A stretch of 64,000 nucleotides of DNA from Batkoa obscura (Eukaryota; Entomophthoromycota; Entomophthoromycetes; Entomophthorales; Batkoaceae): assembly GCA_030770535.1 (NCBI GenBank), contig JASVEC010000023.1, forward strand, positions 496,001-560,000. Direction: 5' to 3'. Both the position numbers and the translations under genes were made by a program. Shown piece after piece: positions 34,091-46,024 of the stretch. Numbering within the stretch: the first letter of the stretch is position 1; each line of letters starts with the position of its first letter. Under the pieces are notes generated by a model. The model was not told the DNA's origin. It made no database searches and was given only the letters and a program-made list of their open reading frames with translations.

Positions 34091-34918
34091 ATGAAATTTT
34101 TATCTACAATCGCAAGCGTCTTAACTATATTAAGTCTATCTGGGATAGCCTTTGCTGAAGATTCTGATTCCAATGCTAGTGGGAATAACACATTAAGTGA
34201 TCCACAACCTGGACTTGATTATGCAGTATTTGATACTGGAGTCGAGCTGAAACAGGGTAAATCTCGTGGTCCAGTTATCTGGTATTTAGGTTATTTGTTT
34301 TACAAAAATCATTTTGGCAAATGTAAATTTGGAAGAGAGGGATGTTGTTATGGAAAAGATACCAATGGATGCTGTCTCGGAGGTGGAAATAACCAATGTC
34401 CACCATGCCAAGGCCTTAATTGTCCAATACCTTGCTTGACTGGCAGAGAACCTGGTTGTCCTCCTCCTATATGCCCAGGGCCTAATTGTCCATACCCATG
34501 TCCAGGACCTAATTGTCCATATATCTGCCCTGGCCCATTATGTCCAAAATTATGTCCAGGTCCAAGATGTCCAATTGTTTGTCCAGGTCCAAATTGTCCA
34601 GTGCCATGTCCAGGGCCCTTATGCCCAGTTCCATGCTATGGACCAAATTGTGGAAATATTATTTGCCCTCCACAGGTATGTAATATTGGATTTAACGGAA
34701 GACCCATTATCTTTAATGTTAATATTAATCAAAATATTATCATTAATAACAATAGTAAAGGGAAATGTATAATCATTTATGAAGGACTTAAGCCAATTAA
34801 AATCTGTGGACCTGATGATTGCTTACGTTGTGACCGTTTACCAAATAATCAATACCAAGTCAAGATTTTAAAGCCTACCGATGACAGATTATCAATTACT
34901 CCATTAGATCAACAATAA
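34091..34918 (+). CDS. Secreted Cys-Pro-Gly-Pro repeat protein A
   Basis: 275 residues, intronless. Signal peptide (1-22, ending AFA), then an N-terminal module with DYAVFDTGVELKQGKSRG and WYLGYLFYKNHFGKC, then CCYGKDTNGCCLGG. The centre is a run of nine-residue repeats C-P-G-P-x-C-P-x-x (34420-34660). The C-terminal module begins ICPPQVCNIGFNGRPIIF, continues with NVNINQNIIIN and ends with QYQVKILKPTDDR. The same three parts, in the same order, occur at 37996-38850 and 58102-60165. I do not recognise a described family. The dense Cys and Pro suggest a disulfide-cross-linked, extended wall or surface protein (inference). Confidence 0.85.
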   Translation: MKFLSTIASVLTILSLSGIAFAEDSDSNASGNNTLSDPQPGLDYAVFDTGVELKQGKSRGPVIWYLGYLFYKNHFGKCKFGREGCCYGKDTNGCCLGGGNNQCPPCQGLNCPIPCLTGREPGCPPPICPGPNCPYPCPGPNCPYICPGPLCPKLCPGPRCPIVCPGPNCPVPCPGPLCPVPCYGPNCGNIICPPQVCNIGFNGRPIIFNVNINQNIIINNNSKGKCIIIYEGLKPIKICGPDDCLRCDRLPNNQYQVKILKPTDDRLSITPLDQQ

Positions 34919-35557
34919 AATAAGTGATTTTTCAATTTAAACTTTTAATAATAATTTAAATTGCACCTAAATTTTAATAGTTTTAATAATTCTAATGATT
35001 AACGATTTATTTCAATGATATAATTTTAGTTTATTTATTTTTATAAAACAAGTGTAAAATATAACAAGCCAACTAAATAAATATGATGAAAAAGTCTCAA
35101 AAAAAACAATTAGTTATTTTTGCTATCCTATTTATTCGAATTATGAAACAATAATATCACTATCAGTTGAATCATTGATTCGTATTTGATATTGACTTAG
35201 AGTCTTTTGAAGTCCAACATTTCCACTTGGTCCACAAATTTTCTAAGTTGCATCATCTCAAGAAGAATAGAATAAATAAAATCTCACTTATCTGCTGGGT
35301 AAAAAATGTTTTTTCTGATATCAATATTGAAAATAATTGGTCTATATGGGTAACCAGCATTTCAAATTTGAGGTGAATAAACATGAGTTCCACAATTTGG
35401 TCCAGAGCATGGTACTAGACAATTTAGGCCTGAGGAACGAATATGACGTTTTGGACCTGGACATAGTTCCAAGTATAATGGTCGTAGGTAAATATAAGGA
35501 CATCTGGGGCCAGAACATAGGTATGGGCATTTTGAATCCGAGCATAAAAGAAGAAGA

Positions 35558-35662
35558 TGTGGGGATGTTTTTTTTAATTTCATTACTTCTTCGTTTTTTA
35601 AGCGCTATTTGAGTGGAAAGATTGTTACCAAAATTCTTAAACAAAAAAATACATCCTCATAT
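35558..35662 (+). repeat. Miniature inverted-repeat element, copy 12
   Basis: About 105 bp, ATGTGGGGATGT ... ACATCCTCATAT, inserted in the repeat part of the broken Cys-Pro gene. Confidence 0.9.
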
Positions 35663-35897
35663 CTAATTCCCATACCAGTTAAGCAGCGTATTGTACAATT
35701 TGGCCCTGATCATAAAGGACAGTTGCCATCAACTCAATTCCATGAATACAATATCCATTGTTATCCATTCTATGGTAGTAGTTGGAAGTTGAGGATCTAG
35801 GCGCTAGATTATATTGCTTAAAGAGTTTATATGATAGAGCGCTAATAACATAAAGTTCATGACCAATATTAGATCTTCTTGGTGTCTCAAAGCCAGC

Positions 35898-36002
35898 ATA
35901 TGGGATAGTTTTTTTACTCAAGAATTTTACTAATGGCCTTTCACTCAAATAGTACTTAAAAAATAGAAAAAAGCAGTAAAATCAAAAAAATACTTCCCAT
36001 AT
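35898..36002 (-). repeat. Miniature inverted-repeat element, copy 13
   Basis: About 105 bp, ATATGGGATAGT ... ACTTCCCATAT, inserted in the N-terminal part of the same broken gene and more decayed than copy 12. Confidence 0.85.
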
Positions 36003-36479
36003 TCTATTGTGTTCACCATCATTGTCGTATTGTTATTCACATTACTATTACTTTTAAAATCATCTAAAATATCATTTATCAGGCTACTTTGAGCAAATAA
36101 ATTACTATATATTAATAGCATACTAATCAAAATCACTAAAGTGTAACTTGATTTCATTTTTTGAGACTACCTTATATATGATTTTTTTAAGTTTCAAGCA
36201 CAAGCTTTGTAATATGAGAATATAGCTATTCTGTATTATCTAAAAAAATTTCAAAGCCTTCTTGGATTCCTCTTTAAGCATGTTGTTGTCTTCTTTTTGA
36301 GAAAAATATAATGTTGGTCCTACATTTGGTTATTAAGTATATAAATAAAATAAAAATGGGTAGGATTTAGCTATATCGTTATTGGTAAATTATTTCCATA
36401 TATTTTAAGACTTGACAAGTAATTTTGAAAATCTAAAATGGTAGTTTAATATTTCATTTAACTTAGCTTCCATGTTTTT

Positions 36480-37480
36480 ATACTCTTTTTAGAGTAGTTG
36501 CTTATTTTATATCATGTCCTCACGTATAACGTTTATTATACTTCCATGATTACTGAGGCCACTTTATTTCCTTTAATAGTCCCAGATACAGCTTTTCCCT
36601 TGATTTGACCGTATTCAAACTAATTTCAGGACTCATTTGGCCTTAATGCGTTGCTATAGTTATGTAATTTTTTATCCCATCATTTTTCACGGTTTGCCAA
36701 TTTAAAAATTTGAATAAATTTTTATTAGTATTCTGGACTCTTAACTATAATTGGTGCTTTCATGTCTGTCATCATTTTAGTAAATCATTAGTCCTAAGTA
36801 ATTTGAAAAGATTAACTTGTTTATAACTTAATTTCTCAAAGCTCTCTGTATTACATTAGTATGACTGTAGAAATTTGAAATCTTCGACAGTTCAAGAAAC
36901 AAAAGCAAAATAACAATATTATAATATGGTTATTTTAATCATTTGTTTACTTTATATCTGATTTTATTTGACAATAGCTATCTTTATTACTAATTTTGGT
37001 TGATGGATAATGTAATTCACGACCCAGAATCTAGCTATAAACTTACTTAATTGATCCGTTTCTGGGTTTAGCTCTTAATTATAGCCATAAAGCATACTCT
37101 CTTTTTTAGGTAAAGCTTTGATGACACCTTCAGGATGGATATTTGGATACCTGGCAAAACCTTATATCCTTTTTTAAATTCCACCCGTTTTCACACAAAA
37201 TAATTTTTTATAAATGTCATACACAAATTGATGTTCCAGCTTAAATGCTTTATTCATAAACAATTTTTATCTAACTTGTTTAACATAGAAAATTAAACAG
37301 TGACTTATCGCCATAAAGTTTATAATAACCAAACAAGGTATCTTCTATTCTAACACGATTTAAAGCAGAACCAGGTTGAATTAGTTCAACATTTTTCAAT
37401 TTAAGCATCTCCATCTGAAGCAGCAGCAGCTTGTTTAACCAATGAGGCTTCCACTCAGCAAATTAATTAAACAGAAGGAA
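36480..37480 (-). pseudogene. Degraded coding-like region, unidentified
   Basis: Minus-strand fragments read like former protein: VELIQPGSALNRVRIEDTLF followed by GYYKLYGDKSLF near 37300-37400. NIHPEGVIKALPKKESMLYG lies near 37100-37150 and GKAVSGTIKGNKVASVIME near 36550-36610. They are separated by stops and frame changes. Composition is less AT-rich than the spacer. I cannot name the family. Confidence 0.4.
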
Positions 37481-37818
37481 CAAGAATAATGGCCTAAGTC
37501 TAATGTATTAAATAAATTATATGCCATAATCAGAGAGCGGGTTTGCAATAAAGTAACTTTCAATTCTTAGATGTTAGATGTTTTTGTGGAACAGTATTTT
37601 TTAAGTTTAACGCTCTATAAGTAGTGGATTAGCTTAATAAATTAATCATATTAGGATAAAGGCAATCTAATCAAAAAATGCCTCAAAAGGTTTGTATAAA
37701 TGTTGTAGCACTTTACTATTGAGTTAGTCATTTACTAATACTTTATATACAGTTTTTGTACTATACTAGTTGCCTAGCCATTTGTTTGTAATAGTTAGTA
37801 GTTCGTAATACCAAACAT

Positions 37819-37925
37819 TATATGGGAGTGTTTTTTTGACTTCATTATTTCTTCCATTTTTTAAGCACTATTTAAGCGGAAAATTTGTTAGTAAAATTCT
37901 TAAATACAAAAATACACCCCCATAT
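37819..37925 (+). repeat. Miniature inverted-repeat element, copy 14
   Basis: 107 bp, TATATGGGAGTGT ... ACACCCCCATAT, about 70 bp downstream of the stop codon of the minus-strand Cys-Pro gene. Confidence 0.9.
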
Positions 37926-37995
37926 GCTATATTATTAGTGCTAAAGTTAAAATGTAACAAATATGAAAAATACTAATATTGGCTACAAAGTTAAT

Positions 37996-38850
37996 TTATT
38001 GTGAAATAGAAATTCTGTTATCGGTTGGATCCATAATACGTACTTGGTATTGATTTTCTGGAGTTAAATAGCATTTGAGATTATCTCTTGGACCACAAAC
38101 TCTGTAATACCCGCCAAATTGGTTAGGAACTCTAATGCAAACGTAGTTTGGTTGGTCTCCATTAATAATAATATTTTGATTAATATTAATGTTGAAAATA
38201 ATTGGACGGTATGGGTAATTGATATTACAAATTTGAGGTGGGCAAATAACAGATCCACAATATGGTCCAAAGCATGGTTGTGGGCAATAAGGACCTGGGC
38301 ATGCTACTGGACAGTTTGGACCTGGGCAACGAATAGGGCAGTTAGGACCTGGGCAAACGTTGCCACAATATGGACCTGGACAAATATATGGGCAGTTAGG
38401 ACCTGGGCACTGGTATGGACAATATGGTCCTGGGCATGGATTCCTACATCCGGTCCATCCTGGTGGGCATTGGAAGCAGTTAGGATTTCCGGGTGGACAT
38501 GGCCATGGGCAATTTGGACCAGGACATGGATTACAATTACCAGAACCACCAATACAGCAGCCGTTAGAATCTACTCCATAACAGCAATTAGTGGTTGGAC
38601 ATTGTGGTTTTGGTGGTTGATGTTGTTTAAAGATATGGTTCAACAATAAAATGATTGGAATAATGGTACGTTCGGATTTTTTACCAATTTCACCTGGGGT
38701 TTCAAAGCTAGCAAATTCAGCTCCATTTATTACCATTGATCCGTTTTTTGGCATTTCATTATCTCCTCCCACTGAATCTTCTTGAGCAAACACGCTACTA
38801 GACATTAGTAGCATACTAATCAAAACTGTCAAAGCATAACTTAATTTCAT
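37996..38850 (-). CDS. Secreted Cys-Pro-Gly-Pro repeat protein B
   Basis: 284 residues, intronless, with a signal peptide (1-22, ending VFA). The N-terminal module is shorter and less conserved (FASFETPGEIGKKSERTIIP), followed by CCYGVDSNGCCIGG. A run of CPGPxCPxx repeats includes a variant block with WPCPPGNPNC and HCPPGW-like segments. The shared C-terminal module follows (ICPPQICNINYPYRPIIF, then NININQNIIIN, then QYQVRIMDPTDNRISIS). The paralogue at 34091-34918 is convergent to it with a dead copy between. A TATA box lies 61 bp upstream of the ATG. A surface or wall role is inferred from composition only. Confidence 0.85.
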   Translation of the reverse strand: MKLSYALTVLISMLLMSSSVFAQEDSVGGDNEMPKNGSMVINGAEFASFETPGEIGKKSERTIIPIILLLNHIFKQHQPPKPQCPTTNCCYGVDSNGCCIGGSGNCNPCPGPNCPWPCPPGNPNCFQCPPGWTGCRNPCPGPYCPYQCPGPNCPYICPGPYCGNVCPGPNCPIRCPGPNCPVACPGPYCPQPCFGPYCGSVICPPQICNINYPYRPIIFNININQNIIINGDQPNYVCIRVPNQFGGYYRVCGPRDNLKCYLTPENQYQVRIMDPTDNRISISQ

Positions 38851-38910
38851 CTTTTATAAAATACTCTTCACAGAAGAAATAATAATAACTATTAAGTACA
38901 AAAATGTCTC

Positions 38911-38919
38911 TTTTATATA
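38911..38919 (-). promoter_or_regulatory. TATA box of Cys-Pro gene B
   Basis: TATATAAAA on the minus strand, 61 bp upstream of the ATG at 38850. Confidence 0.5.
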
Positions 38920-39903
38920 AGCTTTGCCGTCAATCTTTTTAAGATGATCTTTAAATACTTGATTTTATAATTTGTTGATTATCAATTTTCTTTTCTATAT
39001 TTATTGAATATTAATTTACTAATTAAGTTGATCTTTTACTGTATCTCATTAATAGGATTTGTTCTGTTTGATCTAGTTGCCTTTTTTATTGCTTATTTAG
39101 CAGAGAATATTTTTCACATTTATTTTATTGATTGATAGTTTGAAATTAGTAAGTTAATAGAAAATTTAAACTCATCTCTATAAAAAAGCAAATCACTAGT
39201 TGTAACAGTGAGTATCATTTATCTCCAAAAGAATTTGAGCAATTTTTTTATGATGTTGTAGTTATTAACTATCATATTTTACTTACTCAAAGCTGTGAGA
39301 TTATTTTATAAATTTTAATAAGGCTGAGTAATTTATAGTTGAAGTCAAGCTCACAGTTAGCCTTTAACTAAGGTAGTGCTATGCAAAAGCTTTTCATCAT
39401 TTGATGGTATTTTAATAGTTTAGTAAAAGTTTTATCTTAGATGGTTTGACATCTAATTTTAACCATACAGTTCAGTTAAAAAATAATTAAACCAATTTAG
39501 CTAACTCGTTTGCTGTTTTTTCTCTGAGACAACTGAGATCGGTTGAAATGCTAAATATAAAATCGAATATTAAAAACAAAAATAGGATAGCCATTTTGTC
39601 TACATAATAAAGTGAATAAACGATTTTAATACTGATTCTATTTTGAATAAAAAGTTATGAAAATAACACTATTAAATATTTTAATGCACTTATTAAGCTA
39701 AAAAATAAAGTCAAGTAAATATAAAAGAATGAAAATTTATAAAAAGATAGAATTATTAAAAAGTTCCTCTATATTATTATGAAGCGTTATAGGATTAATT
39801 CAATGTATGGAATGAATAAAAATGTGGATTAATGCGAAATGTATTTATTCAATAGTGCCCCGATTCTCCTTTTAAAATAAATTTATTTTTATAACAACTG
39901 AAT
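38920..39903. other. AT-rich spacer
   Basis: No gene or repeat recognised. Confidence 0.45.
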
Positions 39904-40314
39904 CTAAAATCCTTTATTGGATAACCAATCTCTAACCTCATGGCATTTTTGACCTTTAATAACAATTTGAGAGTTGATTTGTGAAATAGAAATAGTCCAC
40001 TCTGGGAATTGGGTCAATAAGTCCGTTTTAAGTTGAGTCAAATCTCCTTGAATTCTACGAACAATAGTCAACTTGCGAGTGTTTCCGTTTTTAAATTCCG
40101 AATAAACCGGTAATGAGAGGTACTTAGTACGACGTACAAAATAGGGTAATGTACATTTTTGAGTTGGAATAGTTAAAAATGGACTTGTCTCCTTTGGATA
40201 GTTAAACTTTTCTCCAGTTGTTGCACTTTGAAAATATCTCAATTGTTCCAATTTTATATTCTTTAATCCGCTTCTTATGTAGTTGCTTTTTATTATTGTT
40301 GTTAATCGATTCAT
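39904..40314 (-). CDS. IMG2: Mitochondrial large-subunit ribosomal protein mL49 (Img2)
   Basis: 136 residues. The first about 30 are basic and hydroxylated (MNRLTTIIKSNYIRSGLK), as in a mitochondrial targeting peptide. The body shows the family pattern: LPYFVRRT followed by LPVYSEFKNGNTRKLTIVRR, IQGDL, then a strand-helix end with QIVIKGQKCHEVRDWLSNKGF-like sequence. This matches mL49/Img2 in order and length. The protein is a component of the mitochondrial 54S/39S large subunit. There is no intron. Confidence 0.88.
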   Translation of the reverse strand: MNRLTTIIKSNYIRSGLKNIKLEQLRYFQSATTGEKFNYPKETSPFLTIPTQKCTLPYFVRRTKYLSLPVYSEFKNGNTRKLTIVRRIQGDLTQLKTDLLTQFPEWTISISQINSQIVIKGQKCHEVRDWLSNKGF

Positions 40315-41802
40315 TGCAAATAAATTCTAGATGTAGTTTTTACTTTTACTTAATTTTTGATGTTATTTTATTTTTTGGATTGTTATTTACTATGGGATTT
40401 AAATTTAGTTTTATCAGCACTTAAAGCTAAGTTACTTTTCAAGGCTATTTAGTTAACTTTTATTTTGTTTCGATTACGCCAACTTGCATAATTAATTGTT
40501 TTAGTTATTTCAAATGAAGCAAAAAATGATTCAATACTTTATTGATACTAAGTTTTATAAAATAACTAAAACAAAATTTAAAAGAAGCTCTTTATCACAT
40601 ATATCAGTATCAATTGAATGACTAACACTAAATTTCATAGATCTAAAGCCTTTATTTACTTAAATTAATATATGATACAGGATGAGTCTTTATCATTAGA
40701 AGGTATGGCTGTTCATTATCCAGTCCTTCTAATAATCAAAAATGGCTAAAATTCAACTTGAAGTTTAATATGGTTGCTATAGGGTTTTGGACCATTCGCT
40801 CCTTTTATCTAAAACTCTAGACGACAATTCCCTACTCCCATCCAATACCACCTCTTTATTTCACATCTAGGTAAATTCAAGTGATGTAGAAGTCAAAGTC
40901 GCTAAATAGAAAAAATCTTATGTTAAGGCAAAGAGCTCTTTCCTTAAAATATCTTTCTTAAAATAAGTAATAACATCCTTCGCTTACAACTTTACACCTA
41001 CCTTATCCACAGATCATTCACCTCATGGCCCAACTGAACACTTCAACTCTTTATAATCGCAAATAAAGCACTTTGGACTTTTAGCCTCTTCAAGATTCCA
41101 AAAAGATTATAGTGTGTTGGTTTTAATTAATAGCTAATATTTTTAAATCTTCTTTGAAATATCTATTTCTTGATTACATAAAAGTGATTCGTTGATACGT
41201 TTATTGTATGTGCCTGTCCATTAAATATCATAAGCCAGGATATGTTCTATAATGCTAATATAATATTCATTACTAATTTCAGCTATAACGTTAATTAAAA
41301 AGTTAAGTAAAATTTATGTACCTTATGAACCCATAACATTTATCCGGGTCATACCTTGATAGTGATATACTTGGCAGATAAACGGCTATTTCCTTATTAT
41401 TAATCCATAAACTCTTTGTACCATCAAACCTTTTCTTATGTATTTTTTACTTGTAAAAATTGGCTCCTTCAAATTAAACGTTTTATATACTAATCATATT
41501 CGTTTGAAAAACTATAATCAAATTTCCAGAACACAGTAAGTTTTAAGGTTTAATTAGTTCTATATCACAAAGCTAAAAAAACACCTCTATTCGGTTCAAA
41601 GTTTAATCTTAATATTAGGTTTCTCGAGATATTGCGCATCCAAGCACCTATAAACAATAATACACTTTTAAATAAAAATCTAAATCTAACGAATAAAAAT
41701 TAACTTGAGCAAAAGTTGTAGAACTTTTATTCATAAGATATATAGTACAACCTATAGGATAGTTTATAAAGATGCGATTACAAATAGATGATTGAAGCCT
41801 GC
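40315..41802. other. Spacer between mL49 and EF2
   Basis: No gene recognised. Bases 40690-41110 are less AT-rich and have short broken frames that might be relics, but no motif is identifiable. Confidence 0.4.
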
Positions 41803-44328
41803 TTATAATTTATCAAAGTAGCTATCCAACGCTGGAATCTCTGCCTTTAGGCCCTTACGCTTACGTACATCAGTGATAAGTTTATTGATTTTACCTTCTT
41901 GAAGTGCATTGCCTGCCATTAGCTCCCAATGATCAAAAACAGCTTGTGGGAAAGCCTGACCACCAGTTTGGGAACGTAAAGCTGAAGTGAAACCGAACGA
42001 CTCATTTACGGGAAGGTAAGCTTTAACAGTGTACATGGGTGTACCTGGACGTTGAGCCTCTTCGATTACTTGGCCACGTCGCTGTGATACTACTGAGTAA
42101 ATACCTCCTAAAACGTTTTCTGGAGCTGCAATTTCTACTAAATAGACAGGCTCAAGCAATGTTGGATTGGCAGTAAGCTGTGACGCATAAATAACACGAC
42201 GGCAAGTTGGAATAATTTGGCCACCACCACGATGAATAGCATCAGCATGCAAAGTAACATCAAGGATGTTGTAGCGTGTGGCGCGCATATTCTCCTCACA
42301 TAACACACCTTCTTTAGTTGCCCACTGGAAAGCAGCAACACATGAATCTTTGATTTCATTGAGGTATTGTACAGCCTTGGTTTGATCAACCAAAAGGTTA
42401 GGACCAGTAGTCTCTGGACCAAAGCACCAAATCTTACGGCCATCATTGACATCCCAACTGTATTTCTCAGCAAGATGACGGGCACGAATTTTGACATCAT
42501 CTCTTGGGTTAATCTTTCCTTCTTCGATTTCCAATGCAAGGTCCATGTCCAATGGTTGTGCTTTCATGAAGATACGGTTATGCTTATTTGGAGATTTAGA
42601 TAAGCAAGTGATATCAGACTCAGCTTGAACTGTCTCACGATATTGTACGACTGGATCACCAGTTTTAATTGGTACACCGGCATGATCTTCTTCAAGGTCT
42701 TTAAGACAAATCTCAAGATGCAGTTCACCAGCACCGGCAACAACATGTTCACCAGAGTCAGAAGTGTAGCATTGTACACATGGATCGGACTTTGATAAGC
42801 GTTTAAGACCTTCGACTAATTTTGGTAGGTCGTTGGCATTCTTGACCTCAACAGCAATTCGCACTACAGGGGAGACAGAGAACTTCATGACCTTCATGTT
42901 ATGTGCAGTTTCTGAAGTAGTAATAGTACCAGATTTAAGAAGGAATTGATCAACACCAACAAGGCCAATGATATTGCCAGCTGGACAATCCTCAATTGGT
43001 TCAATGTAACGTCCCATCATAAGAACAGTACGTTGAATAGATTTAACAAAGAGATCATCTTTCTTACCTGGGACGTAATTAGGACCTTGGATGCGAACTT
43101 TTACACCAGCTTTGACAGTACCAGCAAAGACACGACCAAAGGCATAGAAACGACCTTTATCTGAAGTAGGTACCATCTTAGATACATAAAGCATAAGAGG
43201 CCCATTTGGATCACAGTTGCTAATAGCAGTACAAGATTCATCATCGGCTGGCCCTTCATAAAGAGCCGCAGCACGATACCTTTGTGCAGTAATAGGGGAT
43301 GGAAGATGGATAACAATCATCTCAAGTAAGGCGTCAGCAGCAGGTAAAAACCTACGCATAACAATCTTAAGCAAAGCCTTACCGGTCAACTCTTTCTCTT
43401 CAGGCTTAAGTTGGATATCCAATTTTTCTAATACCTTAGTTACTTCATCTTGCTTGAAATTCATGATTGAATCAAAAATACGAAAAATAGGATCCAAAAC
43501 AAATAGATTAAAAGCACGTTCCAAAGAATTGCCATCGGTATCAGTAGGTTTGGTGGTCCATTTCTTAGTCTTTGGGTTGAAATAATTCTCACCCCAAAGG
43601 CGCTTCATCATCTTTTCTTTATCAACTCCAAATTTCTTAGCGTAACGATCAGCAAATTGACGAAGAGTAAAACCCCATCCATGAAGACCAGAACCAAAAG
43701 CAACTGTACCTTTCTCTGGATAAACTTGAACATCACCTAATGCGTCGTCAACATAAGTAGAGACGATGACATTAACAGATTCAATTGTACGACAGAAAGA
43801 TTGGTAAAGAGCATCTTTTTCAATCTGAAGTTCTAACAAAGCACGATCTACTTTATTAATGATTACTACAGGCTTGATCTTTTCAGTAAGAGCTTGACGT
43901 AAGACGGTTTCGGTTTGGACACATACACCATCAACACAATCTACAACAACCAAAGCACCGTCAGTAACACGAAGTGCAGCAGTTACTTCTGATGAGAAAT
44001 CAACATGCCCGGGTGAGTCGATAAGATTAATCAAGAACTCACTACCATCCGTTTTTTGTTTGACATCTTCCATACTTTCTTTTGGGAGCTCAAAGAACAT
44101 AGAAATGGCAGTGGACTTAATAGTAATACAACGATCTTGTTCATCTTGACGGGTATCGGTATAACGAGCGTTACCAGCGTTGGAAGCTGAAATAATACCG
44201 GCCTTTGATACTAAAGAATCAGTCAAAGTAGATTTTCCATGATCAACGTGTGCTATGACAGACATGTTACGGACATTAGATGCCTTGTCCATCATAGCAC
44301 GAATTTGTTCTACAGTAAAATTCACCAT
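41803..44328 (-). CDS. EFT1: Translation elongation factor 2
   Basis: 841 residues, full length for eukaryotic EF2, in one uninterrupted frame. GTPase motifs: HVDHGKST (27-34), the switch region with [23 protein letters not shown] and NKVD. The threonine of RYTDTRQDE sits where eEF2 kinase acts in other eukaryotes. Domain IV has [19 protein letters not shown], whose second His (IHRGG) is the diphthamide site. The C-terminus ends SYFDKL, close to the usual LDKL-type end. EF2 drives GTP-dependent translocation on the cytosolic ribosome. Codon use is richer in C-ending codons than neighbouring genes, as expected for a highly expressed gene, and it has no introns while smaller neighbours have several. 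Confidence 0.98.
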   Translation of the reverse strand: MVNFTVEQIRAMMDKASNVRNMSVIAHVDHGKSTLTDSLVSKAGIISASNAGNARYTDTRQDEQDRCITIKSTAISMFFELPKESMEDVKQKTDGSEFLINLIDSPGHVDFSSEVTAALRVTDGALVVVDCVDGVCVQTETVLRQALTEKIKPVVIINKVDRALLELQIEKDALYQSFCRTIESVNVIVSTYVDDALGDVQVYPEKGTVAFGSGLHGWGFTLRQFADRYAKKFGVDKEKMMKRLWGENYFNPKTKKWTTKPTDTDGNSLERAFNLFVLDPIFRIFDSIMNFKQDEVTKVLEKLDIQLKPEEKELTGKALLKIVMRRFLPAADALLEMIVIHLPSPITAQRYRAAALYEGPADDESCTAISNCDPNGPLMLYVSKMVPTSDKGRFYAFGRVFAGTVKAGVKVRIQGPNYVPGKKDDLFVKSIQRTVLMMGRYIEPIEDCPAGNIIGLVGVDQFLLKSGTITTSETAHNMKVMKFSVSPVVRIAVEVKNANDLPKLVEGLKRLSKSDPCVQCYTSDSGEHVVAGAGELHLEICLKDLEEDHAGVPIKTGDPVVQYRETVQAESDITCLSKSPNKHNRIFMKAQPLDMDLALEIEEGKINPRDDVKIRARHLAEKYSWDVNDGRKIWCFGPETTGPNLLVDQTKAVQYLNEIKDSCVAAFQWATKEGVLCEENMRATRYNILDVTLHADAIHRGGGQIIPTCRRVIYASQLTANPTLLEPVYLVEIAAPENVLGGIYSVVSQRRGQVIEEAQRPGTPMYTVKAYLPVNESFGFTSALRSQTGGQAFPQAVFDHWELMAGNALQEGKINKLITDVRKRKGLKAEIPALDSYFDKL

Positions 44329-44404
44329 ATTTTAATAAAATTTAAAGCTAGGGTAAGTTCTGAATTTTGAAGTTTAAAAGTACTTTCGCCGTGCAATGCT
44401 GTGA

Positions 44405-44414
44405 TTATATATAG
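44405..44414 (-). promoter_or_regulatory. TATA box of the EF2 gene
   Basis: CTATATATAA on the minus strand, 77 bp upstream of the ATG at 44328. Confidence 0.5.
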
Positions 44415-45524
44415 TAGTCAGTAGTTGTGGGGTGGGAATGGTGTGGGGAAAGCTGATTACGTAGCACTTTTACTAAGCGAAAATCAGTTTGATTTCTATG
44501 ATATGTTTATCCTTTTTTAGAGTATTTTAACTTGTTTCATAAGTCAAAGACTTGGATTTTGAAACTTATATCCCAAGTAAAAGACGAGTATAGCATATGA
44601 TTGGGTATAACTATTTTGTGAATGTTTTTCATTTGCTTATTTTACAAAACTCTGGGGTCATAAAGCAGTCACCTTTTAAAAAAACCTTGTATTTTTGGAT
44701 GGGATGATTTGTTTGTTTCAAATGAATGATATTTAATTGGCTTAATTTTAGGATCATTCCATAAAGTTACTTGTTTTATTTACTTTATCTCTCCCTTAAA
44801 ATGTTATTCTTTAAAGATGTTCTTACAATAATAGTTCGATTAAAAGATATAAATACATACTTGATATTATATTAAAGACTCTTACTATATATTATAGTGC
44901 ACCTTCCCTAATGGCTACCAAGCTCCTTAACATCGAGTTAGTAGAAGAGTACATGTGAGTTCACTTAAATGATTTAATTTAACTTTTAAACCAGGAGTGA
45001 TATTGTAATCATAAACCTGTCAAAAATTTTCGACTATAAAACAAGCTGATAAAAGTATTCATGTTTAATATAGCTTTGTTTTAAATATAATAATATAAGC
45101 TGAATATTGTTAAATAGTTTTGGTATAGATCCATATTTTATTTAAAACCAAAATAGAAGAAATGTATACTGCGCGAAGCCTAGCTGTGCATATTTTTTTA
45201 AAACATATCAGGTAAATATAAACCCATAAACCAACTCAACAAATTTAAAAAAACTCAACTGGGCTAATAAGCATTATTTCTATCGAGCTAAAATCGTTTT
45301 ATTATTAAAATTGTGAATATATGTACTTCTTTTTTATTATATATAAATAATATAAGACATTGTTTAGTGATTCTATTAAATATATTTATTGAAGATTAAG
45401 ATGTTTTTACTATTGAAATGGCAATTAAAAAATAAAATTTATTTATTTTTATAAATTTTGTTAACAATAGTTACGGTTTATATAATTAAACTATCTAAGG
45501 AGCTTTAATATTATGAAATTAAAT
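44415..45524. other. Spacer upstream of EF2
   Basis: A start-like frame at 44911 (MATKLLNIELVEEYM, followed by GTGAGT) looks like a possible first exon, but no continuation is found. Otherwise nothing is seen. Confidence 0.35.
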
Positions 45525-45634
45525 ATATGGGGATGTTTTTTTTGACTTCATTACTTTTTCCATTTTTTAAGTACTATTTGAGCAGAAAATTGTTAGTAAA
45601 ATTGTTAGGCAAAAGAACACATCTTCTCCATATG
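45525..45634 (+). repeat. Miniature inverted-repeat element, copy 15
   Basis: 110 bp, ATATGGGGATGT ... ATCTTCTCCATATGG. Its right end is also the left end of the next copy. Confidence 0.9.
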
Positions 45635-45734
45635 GAACTGTATTTTTGTGTTTAAGAATTTTACTAGCAAATTTCTCGTTCAAACAGCACTTAAAATGGA
45701 AAAAGTAATGAAATCAAAAAAAGCATCCCCACAT
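45629..45734 (-). repeat. Miniature inverted-repeat element, copy 16
   Basis: About 106 bp, ATATGGAACTGT ... GCATCCCCACAT, in opposite orientation to copy 15 and sharing the CATATGG junction with it. Confidence 0.9.
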
Positions 45735-46024
45735 GCTTATTTAAAGTAAATAACTAAATTTATATACATGAAATACCTTTATAAATATAATAACAATATT
45801 TCATTATAGTATTATTTTTTGATTTTTATAATGAATAGCCTCCGCTTAATTTTTAGGTTACTGATAGTATTTGATTTGTTTTTAAAATAGATATAAATAG
45901 ATATAAATATAACACAATATTATCTATATCAAGTTATAGATTTTTTAAAATATTGCTAATTTACAGTTATTTAAACTAAAACGATTGGTTTATTTTAAAT
46001 TTATTTATTTCTTAAATATGTGAA

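Larger units (their letters stand above)
35150..36157 (-). pseudogene. Broken Cys-Pro repeat gene with two inserted short repeats
   Basis: On the minus strand the start MKSSYTLVILISMLL with FAQ matches the signal peptide of the gene at 37996-38850. The N-terminal module follows in fragments (FETPRRSNIGHELYV), then degraded repeats (PYLCSGPRCPY, CSGPNCG) and a ruined C-terminal module. Two short inverted-repeat elements interrupt it (35558-35662 and 35898-36002) and many stops and frameshifts are present. Homology in the flanks supports a tandem paralogue of the neighbouring gene. Confidence 0.85.

Noticed and set aside
38119-38649. 176-codon Trp-rich plus-strand frame
   Set aside because: Antisense of the CPGPxCP repeats of gene B (TGGACC read as Trp-Thr); composition is an artefact of the repeat.
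44911-44955. Short start MATKLLNIELVEEYM followed by a donor-like GTGAGT
   Set aside because: No downstream exon continuing the frame could be found.
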